NCBI GenBank assembly: GCA_965153355.1
Contig: OZ231127.1
Span: 10,788,001 to 10,852,000, forward strand
From: Flaccisagitta enflata
Lineage: Eukaryota > Chaetognatha > Sagittoidea > Aphragmophora
Direction of reading: 5' to 3'
Length of the DNA stretch: 64,000 bases
The translations under genes were made by a program, and so were the position numbers. The notes under the pieces were generated by a model. The model saw only the letters and a program-made list of their open reading frames with translations, was not told where the DNA came from and ran no database searches. Below, one piece after another: positions 22,712 through 34,205 of this stretch. Numbering within the stretch: the first letter of the stretch is position 1; every line of letters begins with the position of its first letter.

Positions 22712-23219
22712 AAGCGTTACATTGTCAGCGGTACCCGTGCCCTGCCCTGGTGGGTTGTTCTTGAAGTTGAAGGGAAGCAGGGCAGCGGCCCCATAAGGTT
22801 CAATGACCTATGCTTTCACAAATATGGGGAATTTTCCCCTCTGTCCATTCGCCCCCCCCCCAGTCTCGTGGCCCAAATCCCAATCCTGAGACCCAAATCC
22901 CAGTCTCATGGCCTAAATCCTAGCCTCAAGGCCCAAATCCTAGTCTGGAGGCCCAAATCTCATCCTTGAGGCTGAGATCTGGGCCTCTTGGCTGAGATCT
23001 GGGCCTCTTGGCTGGGATTTGGGCCTCCAGGCTCGGATTTGGGCCTTGAGGCTCGGATTTAGGCCTTGAGGCTAAGATTTGGGCCAAGAGACTGGGATTT
23101 GGGTCTCAGGACTGGGATTTGGGCCTCGAGACTAGGGGGGGACGGACGGAGGAGAAAATTCTCCATATGTGTGAAAGCATTGGTCATCGACCCCTTCGGG
23201 GCCGCTGCCCAAAAAGGAG
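22712..23219. mobile_element. FB foldback element 2
   Basis: Left end GGGCAGCGGCCCCATAAGG, CTTTCACAAATATGGGGAAT; left arm of about six 19-20 bp units (GGCCCAAATCCTAGCCTCAA); right arm the inverse (TTGAGGCTCGGATTTGGGCC); right end ATTCTCCATATGTGTGAAAG, CCTTCGGGGCCGCTGCCCA. The element can form one long imperfect hairpin. Confidence 0.85.
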
Positions 23220-23731
23220 TGAGTGAAATCTTGATCACTGGTCTGGCAGTATGCATTGGAAAATGGATTATTAATTATGATGGAATATCAATTATGATGT
23301 GAGCAATCCGGAGTAAACACCATTGAAAGCTTTCATCCGTTTACTATGGCAATGTTGTTTCAACATTCATGGATAATGGGGTGGCGTGGTATGGCCTAGC
23401 GTTGGTTGATGTGTTATTGACTGGATCATTTTTCTGACCTCAGAAAATTATTTTGGTTTTCAGGGTACCGCGACCAATTGGGATTCCAGCTTGCGCTCGG
23501 TCAAAAATGTAGAAACAGTGCACGAAGATCAAAACAAGGACGGACATCATTTGACACTATTCACGTCTGGTAACTACCTCACATTTGGAAAATTTTATCG
23601 GACTCTATTAAAGCTTTGTCCATAAATTGGTCGATATATCAATCCGTTGGTTCGTCCACCGCGCTTGTGTTTATTTATGTCAAAACGCGCGCGAAGGTTA
23701 TGGTAAAGAATATTTTTCCCTTTGTATTTAT
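23220..23731. other. Unique intergenic sequence
   Basis: No supported gene or repeat; short frames only. Confidence 0.4.
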
Positions 23732-23965
23732 AGTCGCATGCACGCGACTCTACTCGCTCTGTCCGTCCATCCGTCGGTCGGTCGGTCGGTCGGTCTTTTG
23801 GTCAGTTTGTCACACTTTTACTTTTACTAAGTCATTTTTGTGATTTAAAGTCATTCTCAGTCATTTTTAGTCATTTTAAGCCTTTTTCAGTGATTCTAAG
23901 TCATTTTAAATCATTTGATGTCATTTTAAGTTATTCTAAGTCATTTGTGTCATTTTAGTCGATTT
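23732..23965 (+). mobile_element. K element with decamer core, right end missing
   Basis: Hairpin AGTCGCATGCACGCGACT, GTCGGTCGGTC core, TCACACTTTTACTTTTAC, then (TAAGTCATTT)n, the reverse complement of the 5520-6000 satellite. No far end was found before the next element at 24062. Confidence 0.7.
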
Positions 23966-24061
23966 TGTCAATTATTATTCAACATTTTGATCTGTGGCCA
24001 AAACAACAAAAAATATAGACAACAAAAAATATAGCAACCAGGGAATGGCTCGCAAAAAAAA

Positions 24062-24265
24062 TTCAAGGCCGGATACACGGCCTGCCCCAGTCTCGTGTGG
24101 GTGGGTAGGGGCCGTATTTGAGGTCACTTGATTGTTTGGGCAGGAGCCGTGAGGCCAAAGACCACAAAAACCCAAAAAAAGTAAAGTGTGACAGACGGAT
24201 CGACGGACGGACCGGCCGACAGACTGACAAAGTGGGGTGTAGAGTCGCGTAGCACGCGACTAAAA
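24062..24265 (-). mobile_element. K element, AGTCGCG subfamily
   Basis: AAGGCCGGATACACGG, CCCAGTCTCGTGTGGGTGGG, GGGCAGGAGCCGTGAGGC, GACGGACC core, GGGGTGTAGAGTCGCGTAGC and ACGCGACTAAAAA. Confidence 0.8.
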
Positions 24266-24364
24266 ACAAACAAAAAAAAAACACAAACAAAGAGGACTAA
24301 TAGCCAAGGGCCCAGTTTTGAACAGCCATGGTTGTTTTTGGGCCTAAGATTGTCTTTTTTTTCA

Positions 24365-24547
24365 TTTGCGAACTCGCAACTCTATACAAGGCTTTGTCTG
24401 TCCGTCCGTTGGTCCGGGGTCATCGAGTTGAAAAGTGGGAAAACGAGTGTTATAGTGACTTTTTGTGTATGTTTGAGTGTTGGATGTGGGTTGGGGGTTG
24501 GATGCTCCTGCCCTCCCGTCCGCAACAATATTGTGACCCCGCGTCAC

Positions 24548-24550
<3 letters not shown>
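24365..24550 (+). mobile_element. K element, AGTTGCG subfamily
   Basis: Start TTGCGAACTCGCAACTC, TATACAAGGCTTTGTCTG, short core, CCCTCCCGTCCGCAACAATA and TTGTGACCCCGCG. The far motif carries the AGTTGCGGAC key like the hairpin. Confidence 0.75.

Positions 24551-24552
<2 letters not shown>

Positions 24553-24615
<63 letters not shown>
24553..24615 (+). repeat. (CT)n microsatellite between two K elements
   Basis: CT run of about 63 bp directly joining two K elements. Confidence 0.95.
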
Positions 24616-24618
<3 letters not shown>

Positions 24619-24624
24619 CTTCTT

Positions 24625-24828
24625 AGTCGCGTGCTACGCAACTCTACATCCCGCTTTGTTGGTTGGTCCATTTGCCCGTCCGTCCGTCCATTGGTCTGTC
24701 AGTTGGTCCGTCTGACACACTTCACTTTTTAGAGGGTTTTGCGATCTTTGGCCTCACTGCTCCTGCGCAAATCATCGAGTGACCTCAAATATGGCCACTG
24801 CCCACCAGCAAGCGACGCGGCCTTGTTT
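24625..24828 (+). mobile_element. K element, AGTCGCG subfamily
   Basis: Hairpin AGTCGCGTGCTACGCAACT, CTACATCCCGCTTTGTTGG, GTCC core, CACACTTCACTTTTT, TGACCTCAAATATGGCCACT and GCGGCCTTGTT. Confidence 0.8.
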
Positions 24829-24857
24829 TCTACCAATTAGAGAGTTGCAATAAATGT

Positions 24858-25135
24858 AACAAGGCCAAGTTAAGGCCAGTAAGTGCGCCTTGCTTGATTA
24901 AGAATTTGTGAATGAACGTTTTTGATGAATGAATGAATGAATGAAATATTGGAAATGAATGTGGTAAGGCATGAAAGGTGATAGGAATGAAGAAATACGT
25001 CAGAATCAGCGTTTTGCACATTTCAAACATTTGCGTGACCTACCGACCAACCAACCAGCCGGCCAACCAACCAACCAACCAACCAACCAACCAACGGACA
25101 TGACCTCTTATAGAATTGTGAGGACGCACTTAAAA
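24858..25135 (-). mobile_element. K element, AAGTGCG-type key
   Basis: AACAAGGCCAAGTTAAGGCC (with its own GGCC hairpin), then AAGTGCGCC, a GAATGAAT run, (CAAC)n core, CTCTTATAGAATTGTGAGGA and CGCACTTAAAAA. The key AAGTGCG occurs at both ends. Confidence 0.7.
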
Positions 25136-25317
25136 ATGCGGTGTTTAACGGGGATGGGAAAAGGATTTCAGGGAAACTTTTTTTTTCTTAACAAAAGCTC
25201 TAAAAGTAGCAGATGTTCTTTTGTCAAGATAACTGGTTTTAAGCAAAAAATAATGAGGAGCAGCATACAGATACTTTTTTATTGGGCATCAAAACAAATG
25301 AACAGCATTCTGAAATT

Positions 25318-25405
25318 CTAATATTCTAATATTCCAACATTCCAATATTCTAATAATCTAATATTCTAACATTCTAATATTCTGTTATTCTAATATTCTG
25401 TTATC
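25318..25405. repeat. (TAATATTCTA)n minisatellite
   Basis: Nine or ten decamer-like units of AATATTCTA/AACATTCCA. Confidence 0.8.
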
Positions 25406-25429
25406 TATATAAAACTAACATGATCATCA

Positions 25430-25510
25430 TAAGCCCGAGAAACCCAAACTCTCCAACATTGTAGAAGTGCTATCGCTTCTGATGCTGAATTGCATTTGGT
25501 CAAAGGTTAA
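25430..25510. repeat. Dispersed repeat, first copy
   Basis: CCCGAGAAACCCAAACTCTC, CAACATTGTAGAAGTGCTAT, CTGAATTGCATT. A close copy lies at 27805-27886. Confidence 0.75.
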
Positions 25511-25727
25511 TTATTGGTACTCTTTAGGTTTTGATGTTATTTCTAACATAATTCAGTATTTATCTTAAGCTTAATACATCCAGTGGAGGCAAATAATGGT
25601 GGCTAGCCTGCACCTAAGTATTGGAGTTAAAGAGCCAAAACTCACTGAAGGGTGCTGTTTTCCAACTGATGACCAGAAATTGGATTGTATTATCATACTT
25701 AAAATCAGCGATGACAACGCAATGCGT

Positions 25728-25892
25728 TTTAGACCGATTACGAGTCCGCGTACGTTACTGCATGAGCAAGTACAATTACGCTTACGATTCCACCTATCTT
25801 TGACCGCGTACGATTACAATTATGAGTACACAACGAGTTCAACTCAATTTACTAGCCCCCTTGCACAGTAAAGCCATTTTCGGTCAAATTGA

Positions 25893-25948
<56 letters not shown>

Positions 25949-26067
25949 AAAATATTATGAAGGTATGAAGTAATGAGTGAAGACTTCAAAATTGGATGTT
26001 TTGCACGGTTTTGAACCTTTGCATAACCAAGTAACCAACCAATCGAGAGGGAAAGTCTGAGCAAGAA

Positions 26068-26127
<60 letters not shown>

Positions 26128-26680
26128 ACAGAAGCGAAAAGAATAAAAAAGAATAAAAACAGCAGAAGAAAAAAGGAGATAGTAATGAAAGAAAGAAAGG
26201 AAAGAAAGCCAAAGAAGAAAAGAAAGAAAAGAAAGAAAAGAAAGAAATATTCAAAAGAAGAAAAGAAAAAAAGGAAAAAAAGGAAAAAAAGAAAGAAAGA
26301 AAGAAAGAAAGAAAGAAAAAGAAAGAAAGAAGGAAAGAAAGAGGGAAAGAAGGAAAGAAAGAAAGAAAGGAAAGAGGAAAGAAAGAAAGAAAGAAGGAAA
26401 GAAAAGCAGAGAAAGAAAAGAAAAAAGAAAGAAGAAGAAAGAAAAAGAAAAGAAAAAAGAAAAAAAGAAAAGAAAAAAAAAGAAAAAAAGAAAAAAGAAA
26501 GAAAATAAGAAAAAAAAAAAAAGAGGGAAAAAAAGAAAGAAAAAGAGAGGAATTGGATGTTTTGCGTGGGTGGTTTCTTACCAAAAAGCCAGAGTTGGAC
26601 AACATTGCTTTAAAACAAAGTTGCATCAAAGGGAAAAGCCGTTTCCATTGTTTGGGCGTGTCTGTCTGTCTGTCTGTCTG

Positions 26681-26746
<66 letters not shown>

Positions 26747-26890
26747 GGGCAGTATGCATACTCGTTGGAATGATGACTTGACTTAGTGCATAAAAAATGA
26801 GGAACGCTTACGATGCGCTTATGAGTACAGCCAAAATGTGCGAGTACAGCGAGTACGCGTCCGCATCCGCGTACGATTACGCCATCACTG
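25728..26890. mobile_element. Composite element with GAAA and CT cores, copy 2
   Basis: Same order of modules as 20905-22050: GCGTTTTAGACCGATTACG, CTTGCACAGTAAAGCC, (GAAA)n 25885-26560 with a short unique block, (GTCT)n(CT)n 26660-26740, CGTTGGAATGATGA, GAGTACAGCGAGTACGCGTC, ACGATTACGCCATCACTGG. Confidence 0.65.
25885..26560 (+). repeat. (GAAA)n polypurine tracts
   Basis: Two purine blocks (25885-25950 and about 26065-26560) separated by unique sequence. The second is about 500 bp of nearly pure A/G. Confidence 0.9.
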
Positions 26891-28380
26891 GTATGCAATG
26901 ACAATAAAACATTTTACTCTAAATATGGTATTGTACTTTTTACCCCTTCATGGTGACCTATCAATGCAGAAAGCTACAGATCATTGGAACAAGGCTTAAC
27001 TGTCTCTTCACAGTTCACACAAAAAAATGAAATATTTTCCAGGCCTGTATATAGTTCTACATTCCCCTTCCCCCGTGGGATAATCAAAGGGTTTGGAGGC
27101 GGGGAGAGAGAATTTTAGGGAAAAAGAGAAAAAAGAAAATTTAGGGAAATAAAACTGTGATACAAAATCATAAATACTGATTAGTAAAAAACAACATTTA
27201 ATACTATTTAATGCTAAAAACACTGTTTTAGTGCTACATAGGCAAAAAGAATATCATTCATTTTTAACGCGACACGACTTGCCATTGCAGGGAAGAAAAT
27301 CAAAGGCAGAGGGGGAAATGATCCAAAGATCATAGAACTACCCTGATATTTTCAACTGAAAAAGAAAACCTTGATTTAAATAAAAACAAAAAACAGAAGT
27401 ATTTGTGTTTTTAGCTGTGCTTATTGGCCTCGATTATCTCCACCAGAACAATCTAACATAATTTCTATAATTCAACCAGGTTAGCCTGTATCACATCGCT
27501 CAGGTTTGTTTTGATTGAGATTTTAACATTGTATAAGAATGATAATGAATGATTGCAGATGCATCCCATGATAGATCTTCTTTTAAGATGAATTCCCATT
27601 CTTCCAATCATTTTAAAAGGTTTCCCTTTCACACCATTGAGTATAAAATTCTAATTGTTGTATTCAACCTTTTTCAATCTTAATGGTAAAAAAAATTTTT
27701 ATTCTTACAGAGAGCCCTAAAATGTTCTTTGCATGTTCTTAAATTTTTCAAGCCTTGCGTTCAAGCCTTACATTCTAATAAAGGTTGATTCCGCAGATCG
27801 TCATGCGCCCGAGAAACCCCAACTCTCCAACATTGTAAAAGTGCCATCGCTTTTGCTGCTGAATTGCATTAAGTCAAAGATTAAGTTACATATATGCATA
27901 TCTATTTGTAAGGAGCACCATACCTAACCAATTTTTGAAACATGATTACACATGATTACTTGAACATAATCATCCCGAATTTAACTGTCATGTTGATTTT
28001 TTTAATTGTATTTAGCTTAAATTATTATTGATAAAATTGTCAATAATGTGTTTTAGGCCTAATTTGTATAAAAAGTGAGCTTAAACAGGAAAATCAAATT
28101 ATGGATTTATATGTAATAATAAGTAAGCTACATAATGATGTATAGTTTTGTTCAATTTTCAAACATTTCAAATTGATGAATTTCACTCCGTCCGCGGTCG
28201 GCCTACCATGACACCTGCCTAAACTTGGTTCTTATACCAGTAATGGCGGCTCTTCGCCGTGAGGAAAAAAGTCGAAAGCATTGGTCACTTTTCACCTTGC
28301 TTTTGTCTTCATTCATTGAATTTTTTTTATTTATTAGATCAAATCAAAAGCAATTGTGTGTATTGATTGCACTGAAAATC
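26891..28380. other. AT-rich intergenic sequence
   Basis: Contains the second dispersed repeat copy (27805-27886). A motif GGCGGCTCTTCGCCGTGAGG plus AAAAAAGTCGAA (28246-28275) recurs at 37670-37702 and inverted at 61128-61160. No gene recognised. Confidence 0.4.
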
Positions 28381-28384
28381 AGAG

Positions 28385-28790
28385 AAAAATAGAACCGAGC
28401 CAAATGAGCTAGATGAGCTAAAATATTCAAAAAAATTCAACCAGACAAACAGCTTTGCTTACTGACATGCTTTCTTGTATTTGCATGCTTAAATCAAAAC
28501 AATATTTTATTTATCCTATTTCAAATCAGAGAAAAAGAGCAAGCTAAATGAGCTAAATGAGCTAGAATACTTAAAAACACTCTCACAGATGAGCAGCTCT
28601 GCTCACTGACATATTTTTTTTATTTGCTTGCTTAAACAAGTATGAAAATATTCATTTATTTATCATATTTAAAATCAGAAAGAACAGACTGAGCTAAGTG
28701 AGCTAAATGAGCTAAAATGCTCAAAAACGCCCTCACAGATGAGCAGCTGTGCTCATAAATATCTATTTTGTATTTGCATGCTCAAGTATT
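28385..28790 (+). repeat. Tandem repeat, about 140-150 bp unit, three copies
   Basis: AAATGAGCTARAATRYTCAA begins each unit (about 28415, 28556, 28706), followed by CAGATGAGCAGCT-type and TTATTTGCATGCTTAA-type blocks. Confidence 0.8.
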
Positions 28791-29202
28791 TATTGATCTT
28801 ACACAAAATAAAAAAAAATTGAAAAAAATCATTTGAATTTTTATAAATAAATCTTTAAAAGATCATAGTAACGAAAGTATTTGTACGTGGAAACATTCTG
28901 CTTGGCGTCAAATGAAAGGAGTATCAATTTACTTACCCTGTCAATTTCATTGGAGGCCCCAATCGGTCGGTGGAGATTCCCAACTTCCGCATAAGAAAAT
29001 AAAAACCCTGTTTCTCTTGAATATGTAAAAAAGTCGAAGACTGACTTCGACTTTTTTCCCGATAAAAAAAGAAAGTGTATAGAACACTGTATACCATAAC
29101 TGACTTGTTAATACGCGCACTTAGTCTCGGGGTCGCTGAGGCCTGAGGGGGAATGTGCATCATGCGTCACTGATCATCGAACACTTGGTTTTATTTTGAA
29201 AG

Positions 29203-29410
29203 ATTCCACCCATGATACGGACGGTCCAGAGGTGGCTATCGCTGCTTCGTCATCCGCCGTTTCCACATCCGCCTCCACGTCCACATCCACGTCCGCATCT
29301 ACATCTGCGTCCGCATCCTCGACTTCCACGTCCGCATTCTCGACTTCCACGTCGACTTCGGCTTCTTCAGTCCCGTGGAAACAGAAGCCGCTCCTAGAAT
29401 TTGTCGGCAG
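29203..29410 (+). CDS. Ser/Thr-rich exon, unknown gene
   Basis: 208 nt bounded by an acceptor (TTTTATTTTGAAAG) and a donor (CAG/GTGAGC), open throughout. The translation runs STHDTDGPEVAIAASSSAV, then about 35 residues of Ser/Thr/Ala (TSASTST repeats), then SSVPWKQKPLLEFVGR. Phase is 2 at entry and 2 at exit. The low-complexity part comes from a CCACGTCCGCAT-type trinucleotide/hexanucleotide expansion. No neighbouring exon could be paired with it, so it may belong to a gene whose other exons are masked by repeats, or may be chance. Confidence 0.35.
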
Positions 29411-30007
29411 GTGAGCGAGTCAATGATACATTGCCTTATTCTGTCGCAGGATTCATCCAGGGATCCAAAACCCCAGTATCAGGCCTTATATCTCTGCACG
29501 AAGGCCCGGTACTTAGCTGGAATTTGAGCCTTTGGTCTAGACTCTAGATCTAGTATAGAGGCTAGGAATTTAGGACCTGACCTGCAGTAATAAAGCTTTT
29601 GAAGTCAACTAGTTTATAGTTAACTCAACCAATTTCTCACTGGTGAAATTGTTTAAATTTTAAGTTTCCTTTCAGCAGATACACGCTTTTCATTTTATAA
29701 GAACATGGATTTTTAAAGTCAGCCTAAGCGTTTCTATTTTCAGCCTCTTTTTGAGGCTCAAGCGTTCTTTACATGGTTTTATTTTTTAATTAGATAATCT
29801 CTTTAATTATATACCTATATTAATATAAAAGCATTATCACACTGTCATTCAGGGTTTTTCATCTAATTTTACTACGTTTTGATAACTTATATTCTTATCT
29901 TCTGATCTGAGGCTCAGCATGTTCTTAAGATATTCTTTTTTTTTTTGCCAAATCTGAGGCTGATAATCTTATAAACAGTGTTCTTATAAAAAGAAAAGCG
30001 TGTAGCC
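29411..30007. other. AT-rich sequence
   Basis: No supported gene or repeat. Confidence 0.4.
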
Positions 30008-31200
30008 TTTTGGGCAGCGGCCCCGAAGGGGTCGATGACCAGGCCTTTTTTTAGTGAAATTTTTGACAGAGCCAGTCAGGCTCTTTCCACTTAATTTTAC
30101 AGAGCCCGATGGAAAAACAGCGAGCCCGACAAAAAATAACCATTTTCGTCAATTTTCTAATCATGTGAGCCTACATCATAGCACTGTTGCATAACAATGG
30201 CTTTTTTGTATCTCTATAAACAGAAATACAAGGGTACTGAAGAGAAAATCTCTATAAAATCAACATCAGACGCATTTATATTGCATTTGAACAAAACGCC
30301 GGATGCGCAGTCACCCTAGTTCCATGCAGGTGGACAGGGGCAGTGGCAAGGCTTATCATGTAATTGGGCAGTGATGCTTAAAACGCCCGAATATGCCAAA
30401 AATCACAGAGGTATTAATGGACTGACTCACCAACAAATGGACCAACCGACTCAGTGGGGTAGCGTAGCCTGCTTCTAAATGATGCTTTGCTCATTTATCT
30501 ACTAGCTATTCACATATCATGATAGAGTCAGTGGAGGAAATGTACTTGCTTTGTAACTTTATTCTTTAGAGTAAATCTTCAACTTGCAAAGAGATAGCAT
30601 GCTCTTTTGAACTTTTGATCAATGATCAATGATCAATGATCAAATCCACTTGAGTTTAACGTGCCTCACTGTTTCACCATATCAAAGAGAGCCCGCCGGG
30701 CTCAGAGCCAGCAAAAAGTGAGAGCCCAACAGCAAAATAGAGAGCCACGGGCTCGCGGGCTCGCTCTAAACTAAGGCCTGTCGATGACCTAAGCTCTCAC
30801 ACATATAGGGAATTTTTTCCTCCTCCTCCTTCGTACCCCCCCTCAGATCCCAGCCTCGAGGCCCAAATTTCAGTCTCGAGGCCCAAATCCCACAATCTCG
30901 GCCCAATCCCGCCTCAAGGCTAAATCCTAGCCTCAAGGCCCAAATCCTAGCCTGGAGGCTGGTCCAACCTTGAGGCCAAAATCTCAGCCTCCAGGGAGGC
31001 TAGGATTTGGGCCAGGAGGCTGAGATTTGGGCCTTGAGGGCTGGCATTTGAAACACTCAGTACTAAGATTTGGACCTCGAGACTGGAATTTGGGCCTCAA
31101 GGCTGGGCTTTGAGGGGGGGACGGAGAAGTAGGAGGAGAAAATTCCCCATGTGTGAGAAAGAATAGGTCATCGACCCCTTCGGGGTACCGCTGAACATCT
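30008..31200. mobile_element. FB foldback element 3, split by a hAT-like MITE
   Basis: Left end CTTTTGGGCAGCGGCCCCGA is cut after GGGGTCGATGAC by an insertion and resumes at 30781. Arms of GGCCCAAATCCTAGCCTCAA units and their inverse follow, ending in CATCGACCCCTTCGGGG. Confidence 0.8.
30040..30780. mobile_element. hAT-like MITE with 8-bp target duplication
   Basis: 741 bp with inverted ends CAGGCCTTTTTTTAG / CAGGCCTTAGTTTAG, flanked by TCGATGAC at 30032-30039 and 30781-30788. An 8-bp duplication is typical of hAT. The interior has GAGAGCCC/GGGCTC-rich subterminal repeats and a decayed K element (about 30290-30480). No transposase. Confidence 0.85.
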
Positions 31201-31574
31201 AACGCTTTTGCGACTATTAATCATAGAAAAAATTCGATCCGCAAAGGTTTCGCTACACTGATCTCTTGATATCTCGGATTATTTCATTTCTCCTGCTTCT
31301 TCTTAAAGTTAAACTTCTCCTTATCTTCTTGTTCTTGTTATTCTTCTTCCGTATTTTCTCTTCCTGCGCTTAATCTCCATCTCCTCTTCTTCCTCCTCCA
31401 TCCCTTCCTCTTCTTGCGTTTCGACGTCTTTTCTCGTTACTTGTGTCATTCGTACTCTGTGATGTCAATTTCCTTCCGCTATCTGTGATAGGCTAACACT
31501 TGCCAATTTCACGCGTAGGACAACAGCTCAACTCACACTTGTATTTTCAAACAGCACGCCTCCGTGATGTTTTT
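31201..31574. other. Unique sequence with TC-rich stretch
   Basis: Includes a TTCTTCTCC-rich segment (31280-31430). No supported gene. Confidence 0.4.
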
Positions 31575-32226
31575 GGTCACGTGCTTCGCGACTCTACACC
31601 CCACTATGTTGGTCCGTTGGTCCCCTTTTGGGCAGCGAAAGGTCGATGACCTATGCTTTCACACATATGAGGAATTTTCTCCTTTTCCTTCTTCTTCCTC
31701 TTCTTCTTCTTCTTCTCCTTCTTCGTAACTCCCCCCCCCCCAATCCCAGTCATGAGGCCCAAATTCCCGTCTTGGGGCCAAAATCCCAGTCTTGAGGTCC
31801 AAATTCTAGCCTCAAGGCCCAAATCCTAGCCTCAAGGCCCAAATTCTGGCCTGGAGGCCAATATTCCAGCCTTGAGGCTAAAATCTCAGCCCTGAGGCCC
31901 AAAACAAGCCTCCAGGCTAGAATTTGGGCCTTAAGGCTAGGATTTGGGTCTCGAGGCTAGGATTTGAGCTTCAAGGCGAGCTGGGATTTAGGCCTCAAGA
32001 CTAGATTTGGGCCTCAAGTTTAGGATTTGAGGGTGGGGCAAGGGAAAGGGAGAAAGGGTAATTCACCATATGTATAAAAGCATGAGTCATCGACCCCTTC
32101 GGAGAAAGGCATGACCATCCAACGCTTTTGCGACTATTTGCACTTTTTCGGCATTTTTGAGCGGTTTTAGCTTACTGCTATTGCCCACCCGCACGCGAAT
32201 AGGGTAGCCGTTTATCCGGCCTTGTT
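31575..32226 (+). mobile_element. K element split by FB foldback 4
   Basis: Left: GGTCACGTGCTTCGCGACTC, TACACCCCACTATGTTGG. Right: GCCCACCCGCACGCGAATAG, CCGTTTATCCGGCCTTGTT. Between them (about 31617-32125) is a complete foldback with GGCAGCGAAAGGTCGATGAC ends and inverted GGCCCAAATCCTAGCCTCAA arms. Confidence 0.75.
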
Positions 32227-32361
32227 CTGCCTATCGTCAGTATTGACATTATCCGAGGATGTCGTTTTTTTTTGTAGATTTCTGTTTCCGTATTTCTCCT
32301 ATCTTACTCTTAGTTCATTATATCTGCTTCAATCTCTTCCACTTTGCTTCTATATTGCAGT

Positions 32362-32679
32362 AACAAGCCCAAAAGGGCAACAGTCGCGTGCGTCGGGAAA
32401 TGATAAACAAAAGAGCAAAAACATATTGAAATGTTAAGAATGTTAAAAGAATTTAAAGAAGTTAAAGAATGTTAAAGAATGTTAAAAAAGGTTAAGAAAT
32501 GTTAAAGAATGTCAAAAAATGTTAAATAATGTAAAAAATTGTTAAAAAATGTTAAAACATGTTAAAAAACATTAAAAATAATGAAAAATTCAAAAATATT
32601 TCGGACGGACCGACGGACGGACCGACGGACTGACCGACCGACAGACCAAGGTGTAGAATCGCGTGCACGCGACTAAAAA
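32362..32679 (-). mobile_element. K element with (GTTAAAGAAT)n core
   Basis: AACAAGCCCAAAAGGGCAAC (a perfect small hairpin), AGTCGCGTGCGTCGGG, about 18 decamers of GTTAAARAAT, (CGGACGGACC) core, AAGGTGTAGAATCGCG and GTGCACGCGACTAAAAA. Both end hairpins and the key are present. Confidence 0.85.
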
Positions 32680-33600
32680 CATCTAATATGTGAGCCAAAA
32701 TTGATTATGGCAGATCCAGCTATCTATCTCTCCACTGGTGCAATGGTCCATCGGTCCATTGGTTTTTCACGATGAAATTTACTCCGGAAGAATTTGCGGA
32801 GGACAAGATTATCACTTGCTTTACCATATCCGCTTTGATCCACGATAAACTGTTTGTCCCAATTTTCATATTATGTCAGCCTATATTCGTAACAATGGTT
32901 ACTGATTAGCTGATTCAATCATATGACAATCACTAATTGTGAAATGCTCAAATAAATGACTCAAAATGTGAACCGTTTTACTTCCTCAGCTTTAGCGCTC
33001 TAAATCCATCTCAATGAGAGAGAGCCCGCCGAGCTCAGAGCTTAAAAGATATGAGAGCCCACGAGCAAAACAGAGAGCATCGTACTCGCGGGCGCGCTCT
33101 AAAATCAGGCCTGCATACATACATGAGAAAACCAATCTGTTGCTGTCAAATGATGCAAGAGAATTGGAGGAAACTTGTTTTTGATCACATTGTTTGCAAT
33201 ATTGCTTCTTCCAAACCGAAGGGTTCGTTTTTTTGTTTTTTTTTTGTTGAAAGAGGGTGTAAGGGTAGGGACGTCATGGACGTCGGCCGACGTCCCAGTT
33301 TGTTGAACTTACACCCTTGTCGAGCTCAAGCCCATTAAGAAAAAAAAAATTATTGAGTGAAATTGAATAAATGGATTTAGGCGACTATTTTGTTGTTGTC
33401 TTGGTCACGTTTTCAATGAAAACATGATTCTTGTCATCAATGATGACGTCAACGTCCTTTTGGAGAAAAGTAACAGTAAAACGTCCGCGCGGAAAGATAT
33501 TAACTTTTTTGTTGCCCATTTATATATAATAATCATCAGTAGGATATTGACGTAGGCATCATTTAAGCGGGCAAATATTAGCTCTTGGAACTCTGCCTGT
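32680..33600. other. Intergenic, with hAT-MITE fragment
   Basis: 33005-33112 matches the right end of the hAT-like MITE at 30040-30780 (GAGAGCCCGCCG, CTCGCGGGC, GCTCTAAAATCAGGCCTG). The rest is unique, with no supported gene. Confidence 0.5.
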
Positions 33601-33609
33601 CTCTGTGTC

Positions 33610-34075
<466 letters not shown>

Positions 34076-34205
34076 AACACCCACACACAGACACGGCATG
34101 TTTCTTCTATTCAAATAACTCAATCGTTCAGCCCCTTTTTCTTCTTGTTTACAATCGCGTCAGAAGAATGGCTTTTTCTCTCCCGCGTTATCTTTATTTC
34201 TTTTT

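Noticed and set aside
28933-29163. Minus-strand frame with a donor GTAAGT near 28937
   Set aside because: Only about 16 codons next to the donor look exon-like (GISTDRLGPPMKLTG), and no partner exon was found.
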